Notes under the pieces: model-generated | The model's input: only the letters and a program-made list of their open reading frames with translations | Told to the model about the DNA's origin: nothing | The model's database searches: none | Assembly: GCA_004123355.1 (NCBI GenBank) | Contig: SCHM01000001.1 | Location: 1,101,001-1,165,000 of the forward strand | From: Amphirosellinia nigrospora | Taxonomy: Eukaryota; Ascomycota; Sordariomycetes; Xylariales; Xylariaceae | DNA: 64,000 nucleotides | Direction: 5' to 3' | In this document: positions 24,615-40,000 of the stretch, one piece after another | Numbering within the stretch: position 1 is the stretch's first letter | How the letters are laid out: every line of letters begins with the position of its first letter | Translations under genes and position numbers: made by a program

Positions 24615-27600
24615 GTTTATTATACTTTAAAAAAAAGCTTTTTTTATTACCTTTATTTATTATTATTATTCTAGTTAGCTAATAAAAATATAGGTTTTTT
24701 ATATAAATTAACCGCTAAAATATTTAACTTATAAAGTTTTAAAAATAAATACTATAAATATATATATAAATGCAATATAAAATAAAAGGTTTAAATACTT
24801 AATTTACCCTATATTAAAAGCTAATATTTTATTTAAGGAAAAAGGAAAGAAATATTAATATATTAACTTACAAGTAGTAATAAATAATTATAAGTATATG
24901 CCCTACACCGCCTAGTACTACCGCCACATATTACCTAGCCTAGTACTACCATTACCACACATTTTTATAAGGTAGCTATATTGTAGCTATAGCTTTAGAA
25001 TAATAAAAATAGGTTAAAAAAATAAGGCTATAATAACCCCCCCTTTTAAAAAAACTCGACCCAAGTTTTTTTACGCTTATATAAAGCTTTAAAACTATAG
25101 GTTTAATTTATATCGCTTGCGTAAAAAATTAACTATAAATTTTTTTAATTAATATTTTTAAGCTAAAAAGTTTTTTTTAATTCGTAATAACTATTATTTT
25201 ATAAAACTTTTTATATTTTTATTATATTATTAGCTATTTAACAATAATTATATAATAATTATATTACTTAATATATTTATTAGCTATTACGTAAGCTTTT
25301 TATTTTTTTTTATATTTTTATATATTTATTTTTATAAGCTTATTATTATTTTTATATTTATTATAAACTTATTTTTTTTATAGCTTTTAGTTATTTATTT
25401 AATTATAGTAGTAGGCTACTATATTTTTTATTTTATAATATTTTTTAGTTTTTTATAAAGTTTTTTAAATTTATAATTAAATATTATTTATTATTATATT
25501 TTTATTTATTTTATATAATTTTATAGTATAGTTTATAATAAATATATAAATAATATTTTTTCGATTTTTTATTTTTTTTTTTAAAACTAAAGTTTATTAT
25601 TTATTTTTTAATCGTTTATATTTTTAGCTTAATAATAACTTATTAAAATATTTATATAAAAGTTAATATAGAACTATTTATTTTATATTAGCTATTAAAT
25701 AATTATAGCTAAAAATATTAAAATTATTTAGTTATATTTTTAATTTTATAATAATTTTTCGTTATAAAATAATTTAGTTTATTATTAAAATAATTAGTTT
25801 TGTTTTTTTTTTATATAATATATAAATATAGTTTTTAATAGTAAAATTAAGATTTTTTTATATTTATTAGCTTAAATAATTATTTTTTTATATTTTTTTT
25901 ATATTTTATTTAGCAATTTTAACGTATTTTTATATATATTATATAAATGCTTAAGCTTTTTTTTATTTAATTTTTTTTTAATTAAAACGATCGATTAGTT
26001 TTTTAGCTTTAAACTTTTAATTAAATATTATTTTTATTAATTAGTTTATAAAGATTTTTTTTAGCGTTAAATTATTAAATAATTTATAAAATAAAAATAT
26101 TTATATTATTTTAAAATAAATAATATTTTTAATTAATTTTTTAAAAATCTTATAAAAAGTTATAATTTTTAGTTTATTTATTAATATATAATTTCGATTT
26201 ATTTAATAGTTTATTTATATTAGCAAAAAAAAGTTTAACTTTATTTTATATATTTTAAAAAGTTTATTTATAAAATCGGCTATAAATTATATTTTTAATT
26301 ATTTATAAATAATTTTAATTATCTAAAAATTTAATAAAAGCTTTAATAATATATTTTAGCTGCTTTTTTATAATAATTTTTATTTTTATATATAATTATT
26401 TAAAAAATTTTAATTAATTAATTAATAATATAAAAAGTTATATTATTTTTATATTTATTTTTAAAAAAACTTTTAAAATTAATAATAATATATTATTAAA
26501 AATGCTTTAAGATTTTTAATAATATTAATTTTCCGGAAATTTTATTATATAATATTTTAAAGGCTAGTAATAATAATTAATAATATAGCGCTTAATATCG
26601 CTATATAGCCCTAACTATTAATACTTTTAAAAAACCATATAGTATATTTTACCTTTGTTTAAATATACTATTATTAATTATATATAAGCTTTTTTAATAA
26701 TATATATTTTTAAATTATTATTTTTAATATTATAAATCTTTTTTTATATAAAATAAATTATTTAATATAAACTAATTAAAATATATATTAACGTAAATTT
26801 AGATTAATATTTATTAAAACTAATATTTAATATAATTAATAGTTAAAATAGCGTTAGTTAGTATTATTTTTAATAGTAATACTAGTTTAAAATCTTTAAA
26901 AGCGCAAACTATTATCTTTTTTAGCAGTTATACGCTTATAATAAGTTTAATAAAGCTATCGTTTATTATTTATTTTAGATTTATTTTTATATTTTTATAT
27001 TTTTATAAAATTAAATAAAATATTAATTATAATATTTTTAATTTTAATTAATACGTAATTATAAAATTATATTAAATCATTAATTTAGTTTATTTTATTT
27101 ATTATAAATTTAAAACTTTTTTATACTAAAATTTCTAGCGTAATATAATTAATAATTATAAAAAAGCTTTTATTTTTAAAGCTTTATAAATTTAGCTTTT
27201 TAATATAAAAGCTTTTTATAATAGTAAGTATTTTTTATTAAAAATATTATAATTAAGCTTTTTTTTTATAAGTTTTAATAAAAAATAACTAGCTTTTAAA
27301 ATTATCGGGTTTATTATATTATAATAATATATTTATAGCTATATTATTTAATATATTAGTTTTTATATAAGTTTTAATTTATATAAAAATACTAGAAAAT
27401 AAAAGCTAATATTAAAACTTTTTTTAAAATATTGAAAACTTATTAATATTATTTAGTTTATATTAGGTTTATATTTATTATAGTTAATTTATTTAAAAGT
27501 TTAACGATATGTTTATATTTTTTAATAAAATGTTTAAAAAGTTATAAAATTTTAAAAAAAAGCGTATTTTTTATAATATAGCTTTTTTATTTTAATTAGT

Positions 27601-28954
27601 AGTTATTAATATTAGATTATTTTTATTTTATTTTAATCGATTTTTATATTTTTTATTTTTATGATAAATTTAAAAACTTAATCTAAATAATAAAAAATTC
27701 GTATTTTTTTAAATTAGTTTATAATTTAGCTTTTAAAAGCGGGCTAATATTTTATTTATATATATTTTATATTTAGCTTATTATTAGAATAAATTAAATA
27801 TTATTAATATATATTATATAAAAAATATTTAAATATTTGTTTAAAATATTATTAATAAAGCGTTAAAATATTAATAATTTATTAGTAAAACCGAATAATA
27901 GTATTTTAAACTAATAAATATTATATTATATATAAAAAGCGGTTAAACGTTTATTATTTTTTACAATTTAAATATAATAAAAAACTTAATAAATATTAAT
28001 CTTAATATAAACTTTAGTTTTAGCTAATTAAAATAACGTTTTTTTATTAATAATAAAAAATATTGATCTTTTTAAATAATATTGTTTAATTTTTAGTAGT
28101 TTATATAAAATTATAAAAATTTATTACTTTTTATAGTAAATAGTACTAAAGCGGCTTATAATATGTTTATAAGCTTAAAAAATTTTTAAGCAAGTTTTTT
28201 TATATATATTTTTTAGCAAACTTTAGCTTTATTTAATAATATTTTATATAAAACGTTATACTTTAGTAATTTTAGTCTTTTTTAATTATAATTTTATAGT
28301 TTACTTTTGGTTACTAAAAAATAATTCGTTTAAAGCTATTTTATTAAATATATTTAAATATTTATAATATTATTTAAATATTTTATAATAAGCTTTTTTG
28401 CGTAAATCTGCTTTATTTTTAAATAATAGCTCGTTTTTTTTATTAATAATTTTTTTAATTTTATATAACGAAATAAAGCCGTACGTAATTATATTGTTTT
28501 AGCGTAAAATCGCAACAAAAGCAAAAGCGCTAATAATTATAATTTATATAGGTTTTTATTATATTAACCAAAAATATCCTGTTTTTATTAATATAGCTTA
28601 TATTTATTTTTAATAACTTTTTTTTAAGCTTATTTATAACTTTTATATAAAAAAAACTCTATATAAATAATTTATAATTATTTTTGTTTAATATTTTTAT
28701 TATATAATTAACTTTTTATATATATAATTATTTTTTAAATTAAGTTAGCTTATAAAAGTTGTAAAATTATAATAAATATTTTAAAATAGTAAGCTTTTAA
28801 TAAAAGCTTTTTTAAAAGTTCTTTAGCTTTTTGTTTTAACTTTATAATTTATTATATAATTATATTATTATTTTAAATATAAATTTTATATATTTTTTAG
28901 CTTTTTAGCTTTTAAAAAGTATATTTATAGCAGGTTTTTATTTTGTTTTACCGG

Positions 28955-29168
28955 AGTCACGGGTGGCTGACCAGATACGGATATAGTGGATATAGTGGGT
29001 CCCTACGGGACCCACCTAGGGTCACATGATCAGCCCCACCGTGCACACACAAAAATAAATATAAAAAATTAGCCGCTAGATCCTAGATCTAGCTTAGTAT
29101 TTTTAATTAATATATAAATAGGACTTTAATTAAGAGCTTTATTTTTGTAAAGAATATTAATCGTAATA
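28955..29168 (+). repeat. 5' LTR of element Z
   Basis: 214 bp. The outer 105 bp are unmutated, including the inverted repeat GTGGGTCCCTACGGGACCCAC near 29007-29027; the inner half is RIP-like. Partner at 42761-42978. Confidence 0.88.
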
Positions 29169-29898
29169 ATTAAAAGATTAATATTATTAATTTTAATATT
29201 TTTTTAAATTTTAATTTATTTAATATTTTTTTCGAGTAAATATATTAATTTATAATAACTTATATTTTTATTATAGCTAGCTATATTAATTAAAGTTTAT
29301 TGTTTTTTAACTTTAAATCCGGATTAATGCTAAAGTAAAATTTTTAATATTATATTAAATATAATTAACGTTAAAGCGAAAATTTTAATAGTGTTAAATT
29401 ATAGTATAAAATAATAACGTAGCTATTATAGCTAACGTAGTTTGTACGGTTGCCCGAAAAAAAGTTATTTTAATTTTAGTAATTTAATTAATTTATATTT
29501 TTATATTTATAAAATATTTTAAAAAATAAGTTTTATTAACGTTTTTTATTTAATTTGTTTTTATATTTATTGCTAATATTTATACGGCCGGTTGTACTAT
29601 AGCTAAAAAAAAAGAAAAAAAGATAAGTTTTAAAATATTTTTAAAAACTTTATTTTTAATATTTACGAATAATTTTATAAAAAATATTTTTAATTATTTA
29701 AATATATTAAAATATAGATTATTTTATGCGACTAAGTTTAAGCGATTATTAATAAACTAGTAGCTTTAGCGGTTTAAAATAGTAAATTAAGCTTTTATTT
29801 TATTATAACTATAAAAATTAATAAAGCTATATTCCGGACTTTAATAGTTATATAAATTAAGCAGCTTTTAATAATACGTATGTTAAAAACCGTAAAGC

Positions 29899-30152
29899 TG
29901 TCACAGCCCCACTCTTTTAACCCACTTATCTAGGGCTGTGGCTGCACTATGGCTGCCCACAGGGAATATATGGTACTGGGTTAGGCGGTATATGGTGGCA
30001 GTACTGGGCGGTGGGGGCACACGCCCACAATACTTATATTACTTGCAGGTTAATATACTAGTACTTCTTTTTTTTTTTTTTTAAGTAGAATATTAGCTTC
30101 TAATATAAGGTAAATTAAGTGTTTAAACTTTTTACTTATATTATATTTTATA
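29899..30152 (+). repeat. 5' LTR of element X
   Basis: About 254 bp. The outer 170 bp are nearly unmutated (GGGCTGTGGCTGCACTATGG); the inner end is RIP-like. The 3' boundary is placed by alignment to the 3' LTR and may shift by a few bases. Confidence 0.85.
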
Positions 30153-33100
30153 TAATATTCTATTTTACGTAAACTATTATTTAAAAAAACAATAAATTCT
30201 TAAAAAAAAAAAACGAATTAAATAAACTAAGTTTAGCTAGCCATACGATAAAATATTTAAAAAGACTATTAACTTTAAAACTATAGCTTCTACTAAAAAA
30301 TCGGTATAGTTTATTAATAAAAACTTTGCCCAAAAATATCCCCGCAAAATATTTTTATAAAAAATAGCTTTTTTAAAAATAACTTATTAAACAAGTTTTA
30401 TTTATCCGCCCGCGAAAAAAGCGCACAAACGGATTTACTAAAAGCGTATTATTATAATAAGCAATAAAAAAGCTAATAACTAGCTAAACTTAAAACCTGC
30501 CGAATAGTTTAATAATAACGTTTTATTTAACTATAAAGCTAAAAAGTTTTATAAAAAGTTTATTACTCCTATTACTATATCGCAAACCTACAAATATTGC
30601 CTATCTAAGGTTAAAAATAACATAAAGCCTAAATTAATCGTTTTACCGAATATTTTACTATAATAAAAAAAACAATAATATTATTTATTGCTAATATTTT
30701 TATAAGATAAAAATAATAGCTTATTTTTAATTCTATAATAATAGCTATTTAATTTATAAAAATATTTAATAAAAACTTTTTGCTTTTTTTAATAAATATA
30801 AGCTTCGATCTTTTTTATTTACTATTAATAATAACTTAGCTAAAACTTATATTATATTACGAAAATTATAAATAATACAATATAAAATATAAAGGTTTGC
30901 TATATAAAATAGTTATTATTTGGAGTATATTTAAAAAAAACTAAAATTCGAATAAAGTCGGTTTTAGCGGATAAAGCCGTAGTTCGTAATTATATACTCG
31001 AAAAAATATATAACTGTTTCTGTAAAAAAATATAAAAAAATAAAGAAAAAATTAGTATATTTAAAGATAAAGTAGTACAATTAGCCGCTTTTATAAACCC
31101 GCAAAGGTCCGACCTACTATTAAACAACCTATGGTTACCTAATTACTACAACACGCTATAATTGCAAGGGCACCCCAGCAATAGTTCGTACCGAAGCGAC
31201 CTACGCGATAAGAGCTTTTACAAAATAAAAAGATTAATCCGTAAAAGTCGAGCACTTTTCTTATCTTTACTGCCGATAAACCTACCGGCGATAAACCCAA
31301 AGTTAAATTTAAGCATTAGTTATATTATAAAAAAAAAGCTAAAAAAAAATACTAACTATTAATTAAGCGAAAAAAAGCAAATTAATTATATTATTAGTTA
31401 TATAAATAAAACTATATTTAAGAACTTAATACTATTTATTTAAAATTATAACCCGATAGCCTATTTATATTAATAACCTGCGATAAAGTTCTAAAGTATT
31501 TATATAATTAGTACTATAATCTTTACGAATATAAAAAGCGCGTTTATAATATAAACATTTTATAATAAAAACTACCGATAAGTTTTTTAAGTTTAAAATT
31601 TAATTTGTTTAATAAGCTAGTTTAGCCAAATTAATAAAGCTAAATATAAGCGCAATATATATAATATATTGCCCTAACGTTTAAACAAGCTTTGCGTTAT
31701 TAAATTTAATAACTTAAATATATTTTTTTTAAAATATTACGATTATATTGCTATATATAATTACTAATAGCAAAAGAACTTTCTAAAATAGCAACAAACA
31801 AAAAAGAAAAAAATAAAAATATAAGTAAAATAAAAAAACGTTATAACCAATATAGCACCTAAGACCTACTTTCAAGGTAACGGCCACTAAAGCCTATACT
31901 TTAAATATTATAGTATTACGCTAATAAGAACTGCTAATAATAGGCAAAAAATATACGTTAAACTTAACTTTAAACAGATAAAATTATTAGTAGCGAAAAG
32001 CTAATATTTTTTATTATAAGCAAGGTTATTATAGCAATATTTGTTCTATAAAAGCAACTAAAAGCGATTAAATACTATTTACGTTAGCAAAATCGTCGTA
32101 AAAGTTATAAAGAATACTTATCCAAGCAAGCAGCCAAAAAACAACACCTAAAACAATTAGTTTCTTTTCTTAAAATAACTAGAATATCGGCGTTAAAAAT
32201 AAAAAAATATAAAAAAATTTTATATAACTTTTTAAAAAAGCTCCTAAAAAAACCTTTTATTTATAAAATATATAATAACAAATAATAGATTTATATTATC
32301 TATATTAGCTTACCTAATATAAAAACAAACGTATATTTATTAATTATAAACTTTATAATACAATTATAAAATATTTAAACCTAAAAAAATAATAAAGTTT
32401 TAGCCTAATATAATTACTAAATATAACGAAAAAACAACCTAAACTATAAACCTAGCCTTCCGGCTATACTTCTAGGTTTAAAACGTACTATATTAATATG
32501 CCGCTTTTAATAATAAATATAACATAATATAATTATTAAAAAAAAGTTTTTTAATTATTACGATATATTAATAAACAGCCACCGAAAAAAATTACTATTT
32601 CTTTCTAATTAAAAAGTTAGGTACTATTTAAAAAATATATTTATAACGAAATAAAAACTTAATCCGAAACCCTAGCTACTAGCAAAATATAAATTGTCGG
32701 AACAAATAATAAAGCTTAAAAATAAACGCTATTATAACGGTTGTTTAAGTTAAAAAACGCTACGTATAAAAAGCTGCTAATACTGCTCCAAATTGCACCT
32801 TTTACCTACTATTAAAAATAAACCTGAAAAAAATACCCTATAAACCGGCAAAACGGAATAAGAACTTATTATAAATATACCCTTAAAGCTAAAAAACTAA
32901 AAAAGCATATAAAATTTATACCGAAATAATAGCATAGCTACGCGATAAAATTATAAAATTAAAACAAAAAGCTAAAAAACCCCTAAAAAAGCCCCTACTA
33001 AAAGCCCACTATTTTAAAACACTTATTATAATTTTATAACCTTTATAAGCTAACTTTAACTTAAAAAACAACTATATATAATAAAAGGTTAATTATAATA

Positions 33101-36100
33101 TAATAAATACTAAACGAAAATAACTATAAGCTATTTATATAAAGTCCGTTTTATATAAAAGTTATAAATAAACTTAAAAAAAAATTACTAAAAATAAATA
33201 TAAGCTATATATAATAAAACAGGACGCTTTTAGTTAGTATAACAAAAACCTATATAATTATAACTATAGCGCCTTTACTTTTATTATAACTTTACGCTAA
33301 AATAATATAGTTGCGCATAGCCTTACCTCGTTATATAAAATCAAAAAAATTATTAATAGAAAAAAAACGAGCTATTATCTAAAAATAAAGCAAAATTACG
33401 CAAAAAAACCTACTACAAATACTTAAACAATATTATAAATACTTAAATATATTTAACAAAATAGCTTCGAACGAATTACTCTTTAACAACCGGGGTAAAC
33501 TATAAAATTACAATTAAAAAAAACCAGAGTTATTAAAGTATAACGCTTTATATAAAAATATCGCTAAATAAAGCTAAAGCTTGCCGAAAATATATATAAA
33601 AAACCTGCTTAAAAATTTTATTAAGCCTATAAACGTACTATAAGCCGCCTAGTATTATTCGCTATAAAAAATAACAAATCGTTATAGTTTTATATAAATT
33701 ACCGTAAACTAAATAAAATTACTTAAAAAATCAATACCTTTTACTATTAGTAAAAAAACGTTATCTTAATTAGCTAAAGCTAAAGTTTATACTAAAATCA
33801 ATATCGCTAAGCTTTTTATTACATTTATATTATAAAAAACAATAAACGTTTAACCGCTTTCTATACGCAATATAATACTTACTAGTTCAAAATATTATTA
33901 TTTAATTTTACTAATAAACTATTAACATTTTAACGTTTTATTAACAATACTTTAAGCAAATATTTAAACATTTTTTACACAGCGTATATTAATAATATTT
34001 TAATCTATTCTAATAACGAGCTAAAATATAAATATATATAAATAAATACTAGCCTATTTTTAAAAAGCCGGATTATAAGCCGACTTAAAAAAATGCAAAT
34101 TTCTATTACCTAGACTAAGTTTTTAAGTTTTATTATAAAAACAAAAAATATAAAAATTAATTAAAATAAAATAAAATTATTTAATATTAATAACTATTAT
34201 AAAAAAAAAAAAGCTATACTATAAAGAATACGTTTTTTTTAAGATTTTATAACTTTTATAAACGTTTTATCGAAAAATACAGATATATCGCTAAACTTTT
34301 AAATAAATTACTATAATAAGCACAAACTTAATATAAACTAAACAATATTAATAAGCTTTTAATACTTTAAAAAAACTTTAATATTGGCCCTTATTTTTTA
34401 ATACTTTTTATATAAATTAAAAACTATATAAAAACCATATATTAGATAGTATAACTATAAATATATTTTATAACATAATAGTCCCGATAATTTTTAAAAG
34501 CTAATTGCTTTTTATTTAGAAACATTATAAAAAAAAAGCTTAATTATAGTATCTTTGATAAAAAAATACTTACTATTATAAAAGCTTTTTATATTAAAAG
34601 GCCAAACTTATAAAGTTTTAAAAATAAAACCTTTATTATAATTATTAACTACGCTACATTAAAATACTTTAGCACAAAAAAAGTTTTAAACCTATAATAA
34701 GCAAAATAAGCTAAATTAATCGCCTAATATAATTTCATAATTATATATTAACTAAAATTAAAAAATACTATAGCTAATTTTTATCCTAACTTTATAAAAA
34801 TATAAAAATATAAAAATAAATCTAAAATAAATAACGAACGATAGTTTTATTTAAGCCTGCTATAAGCATATAACTATTAAAAAATATAATAATTTACGCC
34901 TTTAAAAACTTTAAACTACTATTACTATTAAAAATAATACTAATCGATACTATTTTAATAACTAACCATAAAAACTAGCTTTAATAAATATCGAACTTAA
35001 GTTTGTATTAATATATACTTTAATTAGTTTATATTAAATAACCTGTTTTTTATATAAAAAAAAACTTATAGTATTAAAAATAATAATTTAAAAAATACGT
35101 ATAATTAAAAAGCCTATGTATAATTAGTAATAGCGTACCTAAGCAAAGGCAAAACGCGCTATATAGTTTCTTAAAAGTATTAATAGCTAAGGTTATACGG
35201 CAATATTAAATATGTTATAAACTATTATTATTAACTATTTAAAGTTTTTATATAATAAAACCTCCGGGAAACTAATACTATTAAAAGTTTTAAAATATTT
35301 TTAATAATATATTATTATTAATTTAAAAGTTTTTTTAAAAATAAATATAGATAATAACTTTTTATATTATCGATTAATTAATTAAAATTTTTTAAATAAC
35401 TACATATAAAAATAAAATTATTATTAAAAAGCTACTAAAATATATTATTAAAACTTTTATTAAGTTTTCGGATAATTTAAATTATTTATAAATAATTAAA
35501 AGTTATAATTTATAGCTAACTTTATAGACGAACTTTTTAAAATATATAAAATAAAGCTAAACTTTTTTTTTACTAATATAATAAACTATTAGCTAAATCG
35601 AAATTATATACTAATAAATAAACTAAAAGCTATAACTTTTTATAAGCTATTTTTAAAAAAATTAATCGAAAGCGCTACTTATTTTAAACGTAATATAAAT
35701 ATTTTTACCCTATAAATTACTTAGTAGTTTAACGTTAAAAGAAATTTTATAAGCTAACTAATAAAAATATATTAATTAAAAGTTTAAAGCTAAAAATTAA
35801 TTAATCGCTTAGCTAAAAAAAAGTTAAATAAAAAAAGCCTAAATATTTATATAATATATATATAATACGTTGAAATTACTAAATAAACATAAAAAAAGCA
35901 TAGCAAAAATAGTTATTTAAGTTAATAAATATAAAAAAAATCCTAATTTTACTATTAAAAACTATATTTATATACTACGTAAAAAAAGCAAATAAACTAA
36001 TTGTTTTAATAATAAGCTAGATTATTTTATAATAAAAAATTATTATAAAATTAAAAAAATATACCGGATAACTTTAATATTTTTTAATTATAGCTGCCCG

Positions 36101-36729
36101 ATAGCTAGTATAAAAGTAAATAGTTTTACGCCGATTGTTTATATAAATACTCGAATAATTTTTTGCTAGGCTAAAAGTACGAACGACCGGAAAGCGAAAT
36201 AATAATCTTAGTTTAAAAAAAAAAAATAAAAAGTCGAAAAAATATTATTTTTACGTATTTATTACTACAAGCTATATTATAAAGTTATATAAAAAAGTTA
36301 AAAATATAATAATAAGTAGTATTTAGCTATAAACTTAAAAAATTTTGCAAAAAAACTAAAAAAATACTATAAAATAAATCTAGATATAGCAGGTCCGCTA
36401 TTACGATTAAACAAATAGCTAAAAGCTATAAAAAAAGACAAATTTATAGAAAAACATAAAAATAATAATAAGCTTATAAGAACGGGTGTATAGAAAATAC
36501 AAAAAAAATAAAGGGCTTATATAATAGCTAATAAAGCGTATTAAGCGGTATAGTTGTTTATATAATCGTTTGTTTAAATAGCTAGTAGTATAACGGGGAT
36601 ATAAGGGGCTTTATAAAATAATAGCTACTATAAACCGAGGGGAACCTTTTAGCCTAGGAGTGTCGATTAAAAAAACTTATAGTTCAATTCCCCACACAAG
36701 CGATACGAACTAAGCCTGCAGATCTGGAG

Positions 36730-36760
36730 CCTACGCGAGCGCGAAAAAACTCGGGTCGAG
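36730..36760 (+). other. Hairpin just upstream of the polypurine tract of X
   Basis: A perfect inverted repeat, AAAAAACTCG-GGT-CGAGTTTTTT, lies shortly before the polypurine tract of X. Y carries the same element at about 25046-25075 on its coding strand. It could be an RNA 3'-end or packaging structure; its function is not known. Confidence 0.6.
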
Positions 36761-36780
36761 TTTTTTTTAAAAAGGGGGGT

Positions 36781-37041
36781 TATCACAGCCCTACTTTTTT
36801 AACCTATTTATTTAGGGCTGTGGCTGCACTGTGGCTGCCCTATAAAGAATGTGTGGCAGTACTGGTTAAGCGGTATGTGGTGGCAGTACTGGGCGGTGGG
36901 GGCATACGCCCATAAATACTTATTACTACCTGCAGGTCAATATACTAGTACTTTTTTCCTTTTTTCCTTAAGTAGAATATTAGCTTCTAATATAGGGTAA
37001 ATTAGGTATTTGAACCTTTTGCCTATGTTGCATCTATTATA
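36781..37041 (+). repeat. 3' LTR of element X
   Basis: 261 bp. The first 45 bp show C-to-T changes relative to the 5' LTR, while the outer end (TTGAACCTTTTGCCTATGTT) is unmutated. This is the reverse of the gradient in the 5' LTR. Confidence 0.85.
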
Positions 37042-40000
37042 AAAGCTTTTTTTTAAAAAATAAAAGTTTAATATTTAATATTTTATATTTATAACTATTT
37101 AATTTAAAATTTATATTAAAAAAATAATATCGTTAATATTAATTTTAGCAATATTTTAAATATTATAAAATTATTATAGTATAAAAAAAAAAAAATTTAA
37201 TATAATTAGCGAAAAGTTATTATATTTTAAGCCGAATTTAATATAAAAAAAAAAAAATTAAATAAAACTAACTAAACTATTATTAATTTAGTTAAAAATA
37301 ACTATAATTTATTTTATCCGACGTAAATACTATTAAAAATAGCAAGCGTACTAAAAAATTAAGCAAAATTAAAATATAAGTTTTTTTAATAATTTTATTT
37401 AAAATAAAGTTAATTTTAAAATATAATTTTAAACTATAATTAATTATTTAATAATTAATTATAATTAGTTTATTATAAACAGTATAAAAATAAATAATAT
37501 TAAATTATACTTAAAAAATAAAGTTGCTAAAAATTTATAGCTTTATTTAAAAAAAAAAACTTAAACCGAATTATAATATTTAAAAATTAATAAAATATTT
37601 TAAATAATAATATATAAATATTAACTAAAAAAAAAAGCTTGCGTAAAATAAGCTATTTTTAAATTAAAATTTTAAAAGTTTTAAAGTTTTAAAAATAGTT
37701 TTGTTTATTTTATTAAAAATAAAATATTTTATTTTTGCTATAAAAAAAAAGTTTTATATTCGATTTTTTATTTATTTTAAAAATTAAATATTAAATAAAT
37801 ATTTAAATAAAGCTTATATTTATAAAACTTTTGTTTTATATATTAAATAGTTCGTTTATAATTTAAAAAAAACTAACGTTAAAAATAAAAGCTATAAAAT
37901 AGCTTTAAATAATATTAATAGTTTAAGTATTAATATTAATATTAGTTTAAGCTATTTAACTTTTATATTTAATTTAAAAATAATAGATTTTTTATTTTTA
38001 GTAATAATAATATAATAATAAATTATTTATATTTTTTAGCAAACTAAGAACTTAATTTATTATAAATAAAATAAAATAGTTATTAAAAAAAAAATGTTTT
38101 TATTATTAAAAATATAGCTATATTTCGAAAAAATATTTAATAAAAGTAAGAATAATAGCTAAATAAAAAGCGCGATTAGTTATTTTATACGTTTAATACG
38201 GATAAAAAAATAATAAAAAAAAATTTTAAAAAAAATACAAGAAAAGTTTAACTTTAAAAAAATAAATTCTTTTTTAAAAAAAACATTAGCAAATAAAAAT
38301 ATTAATAATAAAAAAGATTTTTTAAACTTATATTTTAAAAAAAATTATTTTTAATATTATATATTTTAGTATTAAATAAAAAATATTTATTATTTATAAC
38401 TATTTTATTAATATAAAAACTAATAAATATTTTTTTATAAATAAAAAATATATAAAATATATAATAAATAAATTAAACGTTTTTATTAAAAATAAATTTA
38501 AACTAAAAATAGTTTTAAAATATAATGTTTAATTTTAATAAAATATTAAAAAAGTTTTATTAATAGATTTTTATTTATAAAAAAAAACTTTAAAAAAAAT
38601 ACTTTTAATTATAATTAAAATAAAATATAATTTTATTATAAATAAATATTTTATAAAATTTATAATATATTATTTAATTTTTAATAATATAATTATATTT
38701 TTTTATTAAAAATATTTTTTAATTATTTAAAAAACGCGTTTTTTCCGGATTAATAAACTTAAAACGTTTAAACGATATTTTAAATATATAATATTTAACG
38801 ATTTAATAGTAAAAGTTTTAAAAAACTATAGAAAATATATAATATTATATATTATAAACATAACCTTATTTCGTAAGCTTATAATATTAAACGGATTTTT
38901 TTTTTAAATATAATATTCGAAAAAACGTTATAAAAAAATTAGCTAATATTAATTTTTTTTAGTATAATTATTATATTTAAAAAAAAAAATCTTTAAGCTA
39001 ATAAAATAGCTTGCAAAATAACGTATTATTTTTAAAAAAGTTTGATTTAATAATTATTATAATAAAAACTAATTAAAATAAACTATTAATTAGCTACTAT
39101 TAAAAACGTAAATTTTAATTTTTAAAACGCGCGCAAAATATTTTTATTTATAAAATTAGCGTAAGAATATAAATAAATATAAGCTATATTAATTATAAAA
39201 AAACGCAATAAAATAATATAAATATTAATTAATTATAAATATTACGATAATTAAAGTTATTTTATTTTTATAATATATATTTTATAAAAAATAATAAATT
39301 TATATTATAAATATATATAAAATCGATTTAATTATATAAAATAAATAAAAGCCGAGCTTTTTTCCGAAAAAAAAAAAAAAAACTAATTTATAAAATATAA
39401 AAATAAATACTTAAAAAATATTATTATTTATTTAAAACTTTTAATAAAATAAACTTAAATATTTTATTATTTAATTAACTAATAAATTATTATATTAAAT
39501 TTATTTTTAAAAAAAGCTAGAATAACCTTTTTAATAATTTGTTTTATTATATATTTTTAGAAAAACTAAAAATAAAAAATATATAATAAAAAATTTAAAA
39601 AAAAAATTTATTAAACTAAATAGTATGCTTTTTATTATATTTATTTTATTTATATTTAAAGCTAATAAAAAATTTAAATTTTATATAAATTATTATAAAA
39701 TTAATATACTAATAAAAAAATTAATATTTAATATTTTTAATTAAAAAAATTAGCCTATATTATAAAAGCTAAAATTTTTACGAAAATTAATATTTAATAA
39801 ACGTTTAATAAAATCTATATATATTTAAATAATAAAATTTATTACGTTTAAAACTAAATATAAATCGTATAAATATAAAGTTTTATTTTTTAGTTTATTT
39901 AATAAACTAATAATATTTTAAAAATATATAAATAATATTTTAAAAAATATTTAAATAATTTTTATAGCGCATATATAAATAATATTTTAATATTTTTAAA

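Larger units (their letters stand above)
29899..37041 (+). mobile_element. Element X: Ty3/gypsy retrotransposon, innermost of stack 2 and least mutated
   Basis: LTRs 29899-30152 and 36781-37041 begin TGTCACAGCC (TATCACAGCC); the candidate TSD is AAAGC at 29894-29898 and 37042-37046. The element is 7.1 kb. Pol reads in plus orientation. Around 33600-34200 there is a reverse transcriptase with FIKP, AKAKVYTKINIAK and a motif that reads YINN at 33985-33996 (family YIDD or YLDD). Near 32005-32045 a weak zinc-knuckle-like stretch (YYKQGYYSNIC) may mark the end of gag. A polypurine tract (AAAGGGGGGT, 36771-36780) abuts the 3' LTR. More C and G survive than in the other elements, yet every long frame is closed; the best is 66 codons at 31162-31362. 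Confidence 0.87.

Noticed and set aside
31162-31362. 66-codon open frame as an independent gene
   Set aside because: It lies inside the gag/pol interval of element X and is just the longest surviving gap between RIP-created stops.
32005-32045. Complete CCHC zinc knuckle in element X
   Set aside because: Only part of the spacing fits, and the first Cys codon cannot be derived by a single RIP-type change, so it is reported only as zinc-knuckle-like.
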